Below, piece after piece: positions 35,882 to 43,772 of a stretch of 53,330 bases of DNA; positions within the stretch are counted from its first letter, which is position 1, and every line of letters starts with the position of its first letter. Position numbers and translations under genes: made by a program. The DNA is from Atopobium sp. (GTDB lineage Bacteria; Actinomycetota; Coriobacteriia; Coriobacteriales; Atopobiaceae): contig JAHACE010000001.1 of the NCBI GenBank assembly GCA_018376005.1, positions 1 to 53,330 on the forward strand. The letters run 5' to 3'. The notes under the pieces are model-generated. The model was not told the DNA's origin and ran no database searches. It worked only from the letters and a program-made list of their open reading frames with translations.

Positions 35882-37486
35882 ATGAAAGAGCATGTATTTA
35901 CTAACCTTTCCCGTAAAACATTCTTACGTGGATCTTTGGCGGCTGCCGTTGCCGCTAGTTCTGCTTCACTACTTTCTGCTTGTGGCGGTTCAGCTGGCGG
36001 AGACTCTGATAAAAAAGTATTGCGCTTTGGCGTAAATAACCCAAAGGTAACCTTTGATACTCAAAAGACTTCTGGTTCTGTTGGCGTATCTGAGGCAGTT
36101 GCAGAATCTTTGCTGGTGCTTAACCCAGACACAAAAGAAATTGAGCCAAACCTGGTAACTGGCCTTCCTACCGTCTCTGATGATGGCCTTACCTACTCAT
36201 ATGAGCTTAAGGATGGCATCAAATTCCACAATGGAGAAACCCTTAAGTCCTCTGACGTTAAATACACCCTAACACGTATGTTCTTGCCTGCTACCAAGGC
36301 AACCTCAATTGACTCGTATGCGTACATTGAGGGCGCTAAAGACATCATTGCCGGCACAACAGAAGAGCTTTCTGGTGTTGTTATTAAGGATGATCGTCAC
36401 TTTGATATTAAGCTGACACAGCCTTATTCAACCTTTAATGCAATCATGGCTCAGTTCTACGCTGTTATCTACCCAGAGAAGGCTTGCAAAGAAGCCGGTG
36501 AGGCTTGGGGCACTGAGACCAACTTCATTGGTACCGGTGCTTACAAGCTTGTCTCTAATGACAGCACCACAGAAGTTGTTCTTGAGGGATTTGCTGACTA
36601 CCATGAGGGCAAGCCTGGTCTGGATGAGCTCAGATTTGTCTACATTGACGACGCTAACACCCGTATTCTTAACTACAAGAACAATGATGTTGACCTGGTC
36701 TTTATTTCTCAATCTCTTATTCAGCAGTACCAAAATGATGAGTCTATTTCCAAAGAGATTGTCAACTACACTCCTGCATCCACGCAGTTTGTAAACTTGA
36801 ACCTTAAGAGCGAGAACCTCAAAGATGTTCGCGTTCGTCAGGCTCTCTCTATGGCAATTGATAGAGACACCATTTGTAGCACCATTCTTTCTGGTGTTGC
36901 AAAGCCTGCTAAGTCATTTATCCCATCTTCTGAGACCGGCTACAACGAGTCCGCTCCAGAGTTTGAGTACAACGTAGACAAGGCAAAGCAGCTTCTTGCA
37001 GAGGCTGGTGTTTCTAACCTCACTCTTAACGCACAGGTCAGAAGCCAGGATCAGAACCTCATGGTTGCCCTTCAGGATGCTTGGTCAAAGATTGGTGTTA
37101 CCTGTAACGTAAGCGTTATTGACTCTGGTGTTTGGAGCGACGCACGTACTAACGGTGACCTTGAAGTCACTCTTGTTACCTGGTCTACCCTCTCCTTCCA
37201 GGGTGTTGAGCACATGGGCTCCTACTTCCGCTCTGACCGCGCCGCAAAGAAGTCTTCCTTCTACAACAGCACCGAGTTTGACAACCTGGTTGACCAGGCT
37301 CGGCTTACCGTTAACAACAACGACAAGGTACTTGAGCTCACCCGTCAGGCAGATAGCCTCATGACTCACACAGACTACGCATGCCTACCTATCGACTGGC
37401 CACAGATGCCTTACGTCTTGAAGCCAGAGTTTACCGGCCTCAGCGTTCTGGTTAACCCTCACTTCGATAAGGTTAAGAAGAAGTAA
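35882..37486 (+). CDS. Oligopeptide-binding lipoprotein, second OppA paralogue
   Basis: A 534-residue family 5 binding protein with a lipoprotein signal (SRKTFLRGSLAAAVAAS, lipobox LSACGG). It aligns along its length with the OppA at 41815, sharing for example DVKYTLTRMF/DVKYTFERMF, the WGT-TN-IGTG segment, and AAKKSSFYN near the C-terminus. The two are therefore duplicates within one locus. This copy is on the opposite strand, convergent with oppF, with its own promoter and terminator. It probably widens the peptide range of the same OppBCDF channel (inference). Confidence 0.87.
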   Translation: MKEHVFTNLSRKTFLRGSLAAAVAASSASLLSACGGSAGGDSDKKVLRFGVNNPKVTFDTQKTSGSVGVSEAVAESLLVLNPDTKEIEPNLVTGLPTVSDDGLTYSYELKDGIKFHNGETLKSSDVKYTLTRMFLPATKATSIDSYAYIEGAKDIIAGTTEELSGVVIKDDRHFDIKLTQPYSTFNAIMAQFYAVIYPEKACKEAGEAWGTETNFIGTGAYKLVSNDSTTEVVLEGFADYHEGKPGLDELRFVYIDDANTRILNYKNNDVDLVFISQSLIQQYQNDESISKEIVNYTPASTQFVNLNLKSENLKDVRVRQALSMAIDRDTICSTILSGVAKPAKSFIPSSETGYNESAPEFEYNVDKAKQLLAEAGVSNLTLNAQVRSQDQNLMVALQDAWSKIGVTCNVSVIDSGVWSDARTNGDLEVTLVTWSTLSFQGVEHMGSYFRSDRAAKKSSFYNSTEFDNLVDQARLTVNNNDKVLELTRQADSLMTHTDYACLPIDWPQMPYVLKPEFTGLSVLVNPHFDKVKKK

Positions 37487-37511
37487 GGCTTCCTCCATAC
37501 AAAACTGAAGA

Positions 37512-37543
37512 CGAGAAGATCAATTGGTCTTCTCGCCTTTTTT
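37512..37543 (+). terminator. Terminator of the second oppA, probably bidirectional
   Basis: A 10-pair stem CGAGAAGATC with GGTCTTCTCG (one U-G pair) is followed by CC and TTTTTT in the plus direction. In the minus direction it is followed by TCTTCAGTTTTG, so it may also end the convergent opp operon. Confidence 0.85.
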
Positions 37544-37582
37544 GTGTTTGTATGCCGTTTTAAGACACGACAATAAGATGCG

Positions 37583-38695
37583 CTACTCGGAAATCTTCTC
37601 CTCAAGGCGCGCTTCTTCTACGGCCTTCTGAGCCGCCTCAATAGCGTGTGCAACCTGAGGTGTACGGTCGGCATCAGAGAGCGATGTGTCGTACAGGTGG
37701 CAGGCGCAGAAATGACCTGGCTCAGCCTCGATGCGATCAGGAATGCGCTCGGAGCAAACCTTCATTGCCTTAGGGCAACGCGTGTGGAATACGCAACCTG
37801 AAGGTGGATTTGCAGGACTTGGAACGTCACCTTGAAGAATGCGCTTTTCCTGGATACGCTCGTGGCGAATACGAGGAATAACGTCCAAAAGTGCCTGAGT
37901 ATATGGGTGCAGTGGGCGCTCAAAGAGGGCGTCTTTAGTAGCAAACTCCATCTGGTGACCCAGATACATGACCATAACAGTATCTGCAATGTGGCGGACA
38001 ACAGAGAGGTCATGGCTGATAAAGATATAGGCCAGACCGTGATCTTTCTGCAGCTCTTCAAGCAAGTTGATTACCTTGGCCTGAACAGAAACGTCCAAAG
38101 CAGAAACAGGCTCGTCGCAGACAACAATTTCTGGCTCAAGCACAATAGCGCGAGCAATACCAATACGCTGGCGCTGACCGCCCGAAAACTCATGAGGGTA
38201 GCGGTACTTGAACTCAAGGTTAAGGCCAACTTCCTCCATAACCTCTTCAATGCGAGCATCACGCTCTGCCTTTGTCTTATAGGTGCCTGCAATATCAATA
38301 GGCTCACCAATGATATCCATGACCGTCATACGAGGGTTCAGTGAGCTGTAAGGATCCTGGAAGATAAGCTTCATCTTCTGACGAGCACGCTTAAGATCTT
38401 CTCCCTTGAGTGAGGTGAAATCTTCCCCATCAAGCTCAACCGTACCAGAGGTTGGCTCGGTAAGGCGCAGCACGCACTTGCCTGTTGTAGATTTTCCGCA
38501 GCCAGACTCACCAACGATGGCCAAGGTCTCTTTGCGCCTGAGCTCAAACGAAACATCCTCAACAGCATGAACGGAAGCGTTAGAACGACCAAATACACCG
38601 TTTTTAATAGGGAATCGCTTGACCAAATTCTTTACGGACAAGATGGTTTTCTCGCCAGAAAGGTCCTTGACGTCTGTGTTTTTCTCTTCTGCCAT
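37583..38695 (-). CDS. oppF: Oligopeptide ABC transporter ATP-binding protein OppF
   Basis: A 370-residue ATPase. Walker A GESGCGKSTT lies near residue 60, then signature FSGGQRQRIGIARAIV, Walker B IVVCDEPVSALD and H-loop ISHD. The Opp/Dpp C-terminal region with GCVFHTRCPKAMKVC carries the Cys pattern known to hold an Fe-S cluster in some Dpp/Opp ATPases. It is the last gene of oppABCDF on the minus strand, 2 bases after oppD. Confidence 0.93.
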   Translation of the reverse strand: MAEEKNTDVKDLSGEKTILSVKNLVKRFPIKNGVFGRSNASVHAVEDVSFELRRKETLAIVGESGCGKSTTGKCVLRLTEPTSGTVELDGEDFTSLKGEDLKRARQKMKLIFQDPYSSLNPRMTVMDIIGEPIDIAGTYKTKAERDARIEEVMEEVGLNLEFKYRYPHEFSGGQRQRIGIARAIVLEPEIVVCDEPVSALDVSVQAKVINLLEELQKDHGLAYIFISHDLSVVRHIADTVMVMYLGHQMEFATKDALFERPLHPYTQALLDVIPRIRHERIQEKRILQGDVPSPANPPSGCVFHTRCPKAMKVCSERIPDRIEAEPGHFCACHLYDTSLSDADRTPQVAHAIEAAQKAVEEARLEEKISE

Positions 38696-38697
38696 GA

Positions 38698-39822
38698 CTA
38701 CTCACCCCACTCATCAGTGTATTTCCAACAGCTGACAGTATGGCAATTGTCTTCACCAACAGCAGTCAAGCTAGGACGACGATTCTTACAAATGTCCTTA
38801 GCAAACGGACAACGTGGATGGAATGGGCAGCCAGAAGGCATATGCGAAAGCATAGGAACGCTACCAGGAATTGCATAGAGTTCCTTGGTGCGCTCGTCAA
38901 ACGATGGAATGGATGCAATCAAGCCCTGAGCATAAGGGTGCAGAGGGTTAGTAAAGAGCTCTGCAGACTGCGCATACTCAACGCGATGACCAGCGTACAT
39001 GACAAGAACCCAGTCAGCCATCTCGGAAACAACGCCCATGTCGTGTGTAATCAACATGATAGCGGTGCCCAAATCTTGCTTCATGCGATCGATAATCTGC
39101 AGAATCTGAGCTTGAACCGTTACATCCAAAGCAGTTGTTGGCTCGTCGCAGATAAGCAGCGATGGCTGGCAAGCTAGTGCCATAGCAATCATGACACGCT
39201 GACGCATACCACCAGAAAGCTCATGTGGATATGACGAGAAGACCTTCTCTGGTGCAGGAATGCCCACCAGCTTAATCATATCAAGGGCCTTCTGATCTGC
39301 TTCCTGTTTGCTCATATTGGGATTATGAACAAGGATACCCTCACGAATCTGAAGACCAGATTTCATAACAGGATTCAAGGAGGTCATGGGCTCCTGGAAA
39401 ATCATACCAATGCGATTACCGCGGAAGTCACGCATGCCACCACGAGGAAGCTGCGTTAAATCAGTTCCCTCAAAAATAATTTCTCCGCCGGTAATCTGCG
39501 CAGGAGGTGTAGGCAGCAATCCCATGACTGACAATGCCGTCATGGACTTACCGCAGCCAGACTCTCCTACTACCGCAAGAGTCTCGCCTTTACGCATAAT
39601 AAACGAGAGGTCACTTACTGCAGGAAGTGCGCCATCTTCGGTGAAAAGCGTAACATCAAGATGATTAACGTCGAGAAGAACGTTCTTTTTGCACTGCTCT
39701 TCTCGCTCCCTTTGAGCAGTTTCTTGTGCAAGCTTGCGCTCCTCAAGACTGCAAAACTTCACAGCCTGACCATTTGGACCTTCGATGACATGCTCAAATG
39801 TTGCATCTGTATTTTCTGCCAT
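38698..39822 (-). CDS. oppD: Oligopeptide ABC transporter ATP-binding protein OppD
   Basis: A 374-residue ATPase with Walker A GESGCGKSMT, signature LSGGMRQRVMIAMAL, Walker B LLICDEPTTALD, H-loop ITHD and the C-terminal GCPFHPRCPFAKDIC. I start it at the ATG at 39822, which has AAGGAGG 8 bases upstream. A longer frame would add about 52 residues overlapping oppC. About 60 residues precede the ABC fold, more than usual. Confidence 0.93.
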   Translation of the reverse strand: MAENTDATFEHVIEGPNGQAVKFCSLEERKLAQETAQREREEQCKKNVLLDVNHLDVTLFTEDGALPAVSDLSFIMRKGETLAVVGESGCGKSMTALSVMGLLPTPPAQITGGEIIFEGTDLTQLPRGGMRDFRGNRIGMIFQEPMTSLNPVMKSGLQIREGILVHNPNMSKQEADQKALDMIKLVGIPAPEKVFSSYPHELSGGMRQRVMIAMALACQPSLLICDEPTTALDVTVQAQILQIIDRMKQDLGTAIMLITHDMGVVSEMADWVLVMYAGHRVEYAQSAELFTNPLHPYAQGLIASIPSFDERTKELYAIPGSVPMLSHMPSGCPFHPRCPFAKDICKNRRPSLTAVGEDNCHTVSCWKYTDEWGE

Positions 39823-39838
39823 AAACGTAACCTCCTTT

Positions 39839-40795
39839 CTAAGAACGCATCTTTGGATCAAGGGCGTCGCGAAGGGCGTCGCCAAGCAAGTTAAAAGACA
39901 TAACCGTAATGATGATGACAATACCTGGAGCAATACTGTAGATAGGCTGTGATGCAAGGAATGGCTGAGAAGCTGCAATCATTTGACCCCAGCTTGCATC
40001 AGGTGGCTGAACGCCCAATCCCAAGAACGAAAGCGTTGCCTCAGAAAGAATTGCACTTGGAATACCCAGGGTAGAAACAACAATCAGCGTAGAAATGCAG
40101 TTAGGAAGCAAATGCTTCATGATGATGCGGAAGCTGTTACCACCAGACAAAATACAAGACTGAATGTATTCAGAATTCTTCAGGCGCATGACGTCGCCTC
40201 GAATCAGCCTTGCCGTAGTTGTCCACATCAGAAGACCCAGTGCAATATAGAGGTTAATAAGACCTGGGCCCATAACAAACATAATCAAAATTGCAAAAAG
40301 CAAGAATGGGAAGCTGGAGAAAACCTGAATGATAAAGGAAACAACTGCATCAACCCAACGGCCATAATATCCGGCTGCAACTCCCGCAACAAAGCCAATA
40401 AAGAGAGCAATAGCCTGCGAAATAATACCAACAGACAGAGAAATCTGGCAGCCATAGATAATACGAGAAAGGATATCTCTGCCGTACTCATCGGTGCCAA
40501 GCAGATGTGCAAACGTTGGATTCTGATTCATAATTGCAAGGTTTTGATCCTTGTAGCTGTAAGGAGCAATCACAGGAGCAAGAATTGCAATAATCGCAAG
40601 GGCCAAAACAATGCCTAAGCAGATCATGCCCAGTTTGTTCCTCTTAAAAATGTTCCAGCTAACCTGCCAGTAGCTCTGAGCACGAACTTTTCCCGTGGTA
40701 GCCTGTTTCTCTTCTTGAGCCTTGGCGGCATCCTCAAGTACAGCTTCAGTCTTTTGGACCTTCTCGCTATTTTTATCACTTGTAAACAAAGCCAT
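39839..40795 (-). CDS. oppC: Oligopeptide ABC transporter permease OppC
   Basis: A 318-residue permease. A hydrophilic N-terminus of about 50 residues comes first, then six membrane helices, the LGTDEYGRDILSRIIYG signature of DppC/OppC proteins, and a coupling loop around SGGNSFRIIMKHLLPNC. Its ATG overlaps the oppB stop by one base. Confidence 0.92.
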   Translation of the reverse strand: MALFTSDKNSEKVQKTEAVLEDAAKAQEEKQATTGKVRAQSYWQVSWNIFKRNKLGMICLGIVLALAIIAILAPVIAPYSYKDQNLAIMNQNPTFAHLLGTDEYGRDILSRIIYGCQISLSVGIISQAIALFIGFVAGVAAGYYGRWVDAVVSFIIQVFSSFPFLLFAILIMFVMGPGLINLYIALGLLMWTTTARLIRGDVMRLKNSEYIQSCILSGGNSFRIIMKHLLPNCISTLIVVSTLGIPSAILSEATLSFLGLGVQPPDASWGQMIAASQPFLASQPIYSIAPGIVIIITVMSFNLLGDALRDALDPKMRS

Positions 40796-41730
40796 TACTC
40801 TGATGCCTCCTCTCCAAGACGAATGCGTGGATCAACTACCGCGTACAAAATATCAACAAGCAAATAAATCACAACGCAGATAATTGCCACATACATGACA
40901 CTACCCTGAATCAGCGGCAGGTCACGAGCATTAATTGCATCAATAAGCAACTTACCCATACCGTTCATATTAAAAATCTGCTCAATGATGATGGAACCAG
41001 TAAGAATGTCTCCCAGCTGAGATCCAGCAATGGTAATGATTGGAATCAGAGCATTTCTGAGCGCGTGCTTCAAAACAATAGCGGAGCGCTTTAAGCCCTT
41101 AGCTTCAGCGGTTCTAATGTAGTCCTGATTTAATACGTCCAGCATGCTGGTCCTGGTAACGCGGGCAATACTTGCTGCGTAACGAGAGCCCAGCGCAATA
41201 ACAGGAAGAACGTACGCGGATGGCGTTTTAACGCCTGATAGCGGGAACCACTTAAGCGTCATAGCAAAAATAATCTGCAGTACAAGTGCCACCCAAAACG
41301 ATGGAGCAGAAATACCAAAGATTGCAGCTGACATAAGTGTTCTATCAAGCCATTTTCCATGGTTTACTGCGGCGAGAATACCCATCAAAAGACCAAATAC
41401 TATGGCAAAAAGATACGCAAACACTGCTAAACGTAGCGTAACTCCCAAAGCCTTAGTTAGAAGTGCAATGACAGGTCGCTTCTGAGTGTAAGAAGTTCCA
41501 AAATCTCCACCAAGCATTTTTACAAACCAGTTTGCGTACTGCTCTGGAATTGGCTTATCAAGACCCATGGTGTGACGGACCTGTTGAACAGTAGCCTCAT
41601 CAGCCATATCGCCCATCATGACTCGTACTGGGTCACCTGGGACAATGTTCAAGACAAAAAACGTTAAAGCAGAAATACAAACTACAACGCTCACTGCTTG
41701 AAGGATTCGTTTGATTAGAAACGATCTCAC
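40795..41730 (-). CDS. oppB: Oligopeptide ABC transporter permease OppB
   Basis: A 311-residue permease with the family opening RSFLIKRILQAVSVVVCISALTF, VPGDPVRVMMGD, and the coupling loop EAKGLKRSAIVLKHALRNALIPI. The GTG start follows GAGGAG by 7 bases. A hairpin separates it from oppA. Confidence 0.92.
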   Translation of the reverse strand: MRSFLIKRILQAVSVVVCISALTFFVLNIVPGDPVRVMMGDMADEATVQQVRHTMGLDKPIPEQYANWFVKMLGGDFGTSYTQKRPVIALLTKALGVTLRLAVFAYLFAIVFGLLMGILAAVNHGKWLDRTLMSAAIFGISAPSFWVALVLQIIFAMTLKWFPLSGVKTPSAYVLPVIALGSRYAASIARVTRTSMLDVLNQDYIRTAEAKGLKRSAIVLKHALRNALIPIITIAGSQLGDILTGSIIIEQIFNMNGMGKLLIDAINARDLPLIQGSVMYVAIICVVIYLLVDILYAVVDPRIRLGEEASE

Positions 41731-41759
41731 TCCTGAGCTCCTCTCCCCTCAAGAAAATG

Positions 41760-41790
41760 AAGCGGCATCCAAGAATCTTAGATGCCGCTT
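41760..41790 (-). terminator. Intercistronic hairpin between oppA and oppB
   Basis: A perfect 10-base stem AAGCGGCATC with its complement, 11-base loop, 24 bases after the oppA stop. On the minus strand it is followed by CATTTTCTTG. It has the same place and form as the hairpin between satA and satB, probably setting binding protein above channel. Confidence 0.7.
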
Positions 41791-41814
41791 TAAAGTTTAT
41801 AGCAAGTTTGCTAC

Positions 41815-43461
41815 TTAGTCCTCTGGAACGGTGTAATCGGAATTAGATGTATCAATATCGACATCAAAGAAGTGATAAATCAAGTTTCCAACCTTAGCGT
41901 TCTTGACGTACTTCTTAGCGACAAAGGAGTTCTTTGGCCAATACAGAGGAAGTGTAGCAAAGTCTGTACGAGTCAGTAGGTTATCTGCGTCCTTGTAATC
42001 CTCTGTTCTCTTATCCTTGTTAGACTCAGAGCGACCCTCAACAAGGAGCTTGTCAAACTCTGGATTGTTGTAGAAGGAAGACTTCTTTGCAGCGTTGGTG
42101 CTGTAGAAGTAGGTGTACAGGTGCTGGTCACCATCGGCAAACAGTGGATACCAAGCAAGGGTAGTAATCTGGAGGTTGCCAGCAGCCCAGTCAGTATTCC
42201 AGACTGCGTTGTCCTCTACCTGAACATCAAGGGTAACGCCAACCTTGCTCCAGTACTCCTGAACAGCAACAAGGAGTTTTTCGTAAGACTTTCTAACCTT
42301 TGCAGAAAGCTTAAGGTCAGATGCACCAGCCTCAGCAAGCAGAGACTTAGCCTTCTCAGGATCGTATTCAAATGCAGGTGCGCTCTTGTCGTAACCAGGG
42401 GTTGCTGGTGCGAGCCAGCCACTTGCAACGGTACCGTTACCAGAAGCAATGTTATCAACAAGCTCCTGACGGTTGATTGCCAGAGAAAGTGCCTGACGAA
42501 CCTTAGGGTCAGTCAGACCCAGACCCTCTTTGAGGTTAAGGTTGATGAAGTTAACACCAAGGGTCTGATATGCAGTGATAAGATCCTTGACGTCAGCATC
42601 GCTTGAATACTGCTGATACAGAGAGGATGGAAGATCGCAGAAATCGATGTCGTTGTTCTTGAATGCAAGCAGCTGAGTGTTGGTGTCATCGTAGTAGTGA
42701 ATACGAATCTCATCCAGTGCAGGCTTGCCATCGTGATAGTCATCAAAGCGCTCGAGAACTACCTCAGTAGTGTCATCGTTGCTCTTAATCTTGTACTTAC
42801 CAGTACCGATGAGGTTAGTACCGGTACCCCAATCAGCACCAGCAGCCTCACAAGCCTTCTCTGGGAAGATGCAAGCATAGGAGATTCCAAGAACGCTTAC
42901 AAAGACAATGTAAGGCTCGGAAAGCGTAAAGGTGAAGTGAGTATCATCCTGAACAGTCAGGCCCTCAAGCTCAGTTGCCTTACCGGCAAGCATCTCTGGA
43001 GCACCCTTAATCTTGTCAAAGAAGCTGGTGGAGAGAGCCTTAGTTTCTGGCTTAAACATACGCTCAAAGGTGTACTTAACATCCTTTGCGGTCAAAGTAG
43101 TACCGTCGTGGAACTTAATGCCCTCTTTGAGCTCGCACTTAAGAGTAAGACCGTCAGACTCAAAGGTTGGAATCTCTTTAAGCAGACATGTGACAAGCTC
43201 ATTATCCTCAGTCCAACGAAGCAAAGACTCGCAAACAGAGTCTGCAACACATGCGGACTGTGAGTTGTTTGCACGCTGCATATCAAGGCCCTGCTTAGAA
43301 TTTGCAGAACCGTAGCGAAGAATCTTCTTCTTATCAGATGCCTGAGGAGTATCAGTGGAGGAAGGATTGCAGCCAGCCAGCATCATAGATGCGCCACCAC
43401 CAGCCGCTACCATACCTGATGCCTTCAAAAAATTACGACGGCTTAGTGAGTTCTCCAGCAT
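41815..43461 (-). CDS. oppA: Oligopeptide-binding lipoprotein OppA
   Basis: A 548-residue family 5 binding protein. The signal SRRNFLKASGMVAAGGGASMMLAGC has a twin-arginine motif and lipobox LAGC. The SBP_bac_5 signature includes CELKEGIKFHDGTTLTAKDV, and VRQALSLAIN follows. It is the first gene of oppABCDF and presumably the most expressed. Its paralogue lies at 35882 on the other strand. Confidence 0.9.
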   Translation of the reverse strand: MLENSLSRRNFLKASGMVAAGGGASMMLAGCNPSSTDTPQASDKKKILRYGSANSKQGLDMQRANNSQSACVADSVCESLLRWTEDNELVTCLLKEIPTFESDGLTLKCELKEGIKFHDGTTLTAKDVKYTFERMFKPETKALSTSFFDKIKGAPEMLAGKATELEGLTVQDDTHFTFTLSEPYIVFVSVLGISYACIFPEKACEAAGADWGTGTNLIGTGKYKIKSNDDTTEVVLERFDDYHDGKPALDEIRIHYYDDTNTQLLAFKNNDIDFCDLPSSLYQQYSSDADVKDLITAYQTLGVNFINLNLKEGLGLTDPKVRQALSLAINRQELVDNIASGNGTVASGWLAPATPGYDKSAPAFEYDPEKAKSLLAEAGASDLKLSAKVRKSYEKLLVAVQEYWSKVGVTLDVQVEDNAVWNTDWAAGNLQITTLAWYPLFADGDQHLYTYFYSTNAAKKSSFYNNPEFDKLLVEGRSESNKDKRTEDYKDADNLLTRTDFATLPLYWPKNSFVAKKYVKNAKVGNLIYHFFDVDIDTSNSDYTVPED

Positions 43462-43542
43462 GTTAACCCTTCTTTCTTATTAAAACGATTTATAAGACAA
43501 CCCTGCTGGGGTCAGATAACTATACAAAACAATTACCAGCAT

Positions 43543-43694
43543 TTACCTATATATACCTAGGATGAAATAGACATGAAACATTAAATTGCGACGATAACAG
43601 CAAAATCTATTTACCTGCACTTTTTGTCTAACCATATAGGAATTACCTATATTGAAACATAAAAATTGACTAAGCATTTTTGGACAGTTGTCCA
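43543..43694. promoter_or_regulatory. Repeat-rich region upstream of oppA
   Basis: The 311-base gap 43462-43772 holds several symmetric elements. TTACCTATAT occurs at 43543-43552 and again at 43643-43652, exactly 100 bases apart. The second copy is the arm of an inverted repeat, ATATAGG-N5-CCTATAT (43634-43652). TGGACA-GT-TGTCCA lies at 43681-43694. They may be operators for oppA; no regulator is identified. Confidence 0.35.
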
Positions 43695-43704
43695 TTTTAT
43701 CCAT

Positions 43705-43741
43705 AAAAATATTGGCAGGTACCAAAGAGATACCTGCCAAT
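43705..43741 (-). terminator. Terminator of the LPXTG gene
   Basis: A perfect 11-base stem ATTGGCAGGTA with its complement, 9-base loop, then ATTTTTATGG on the minus strand, 32 bases after the stop. Confidence 0.8.
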
Positions 43742-43772
43742 ACAAATGCATGTAACGAGAGCACTCTCTGTC

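Noticed and set aside
39823..39978. Longer N-terminus for OppD
   Set aside because: The extension overlaps oppC and is hydrophobic shadow sequence. AAGGAGG is correctly placed for the ATG at 39822.
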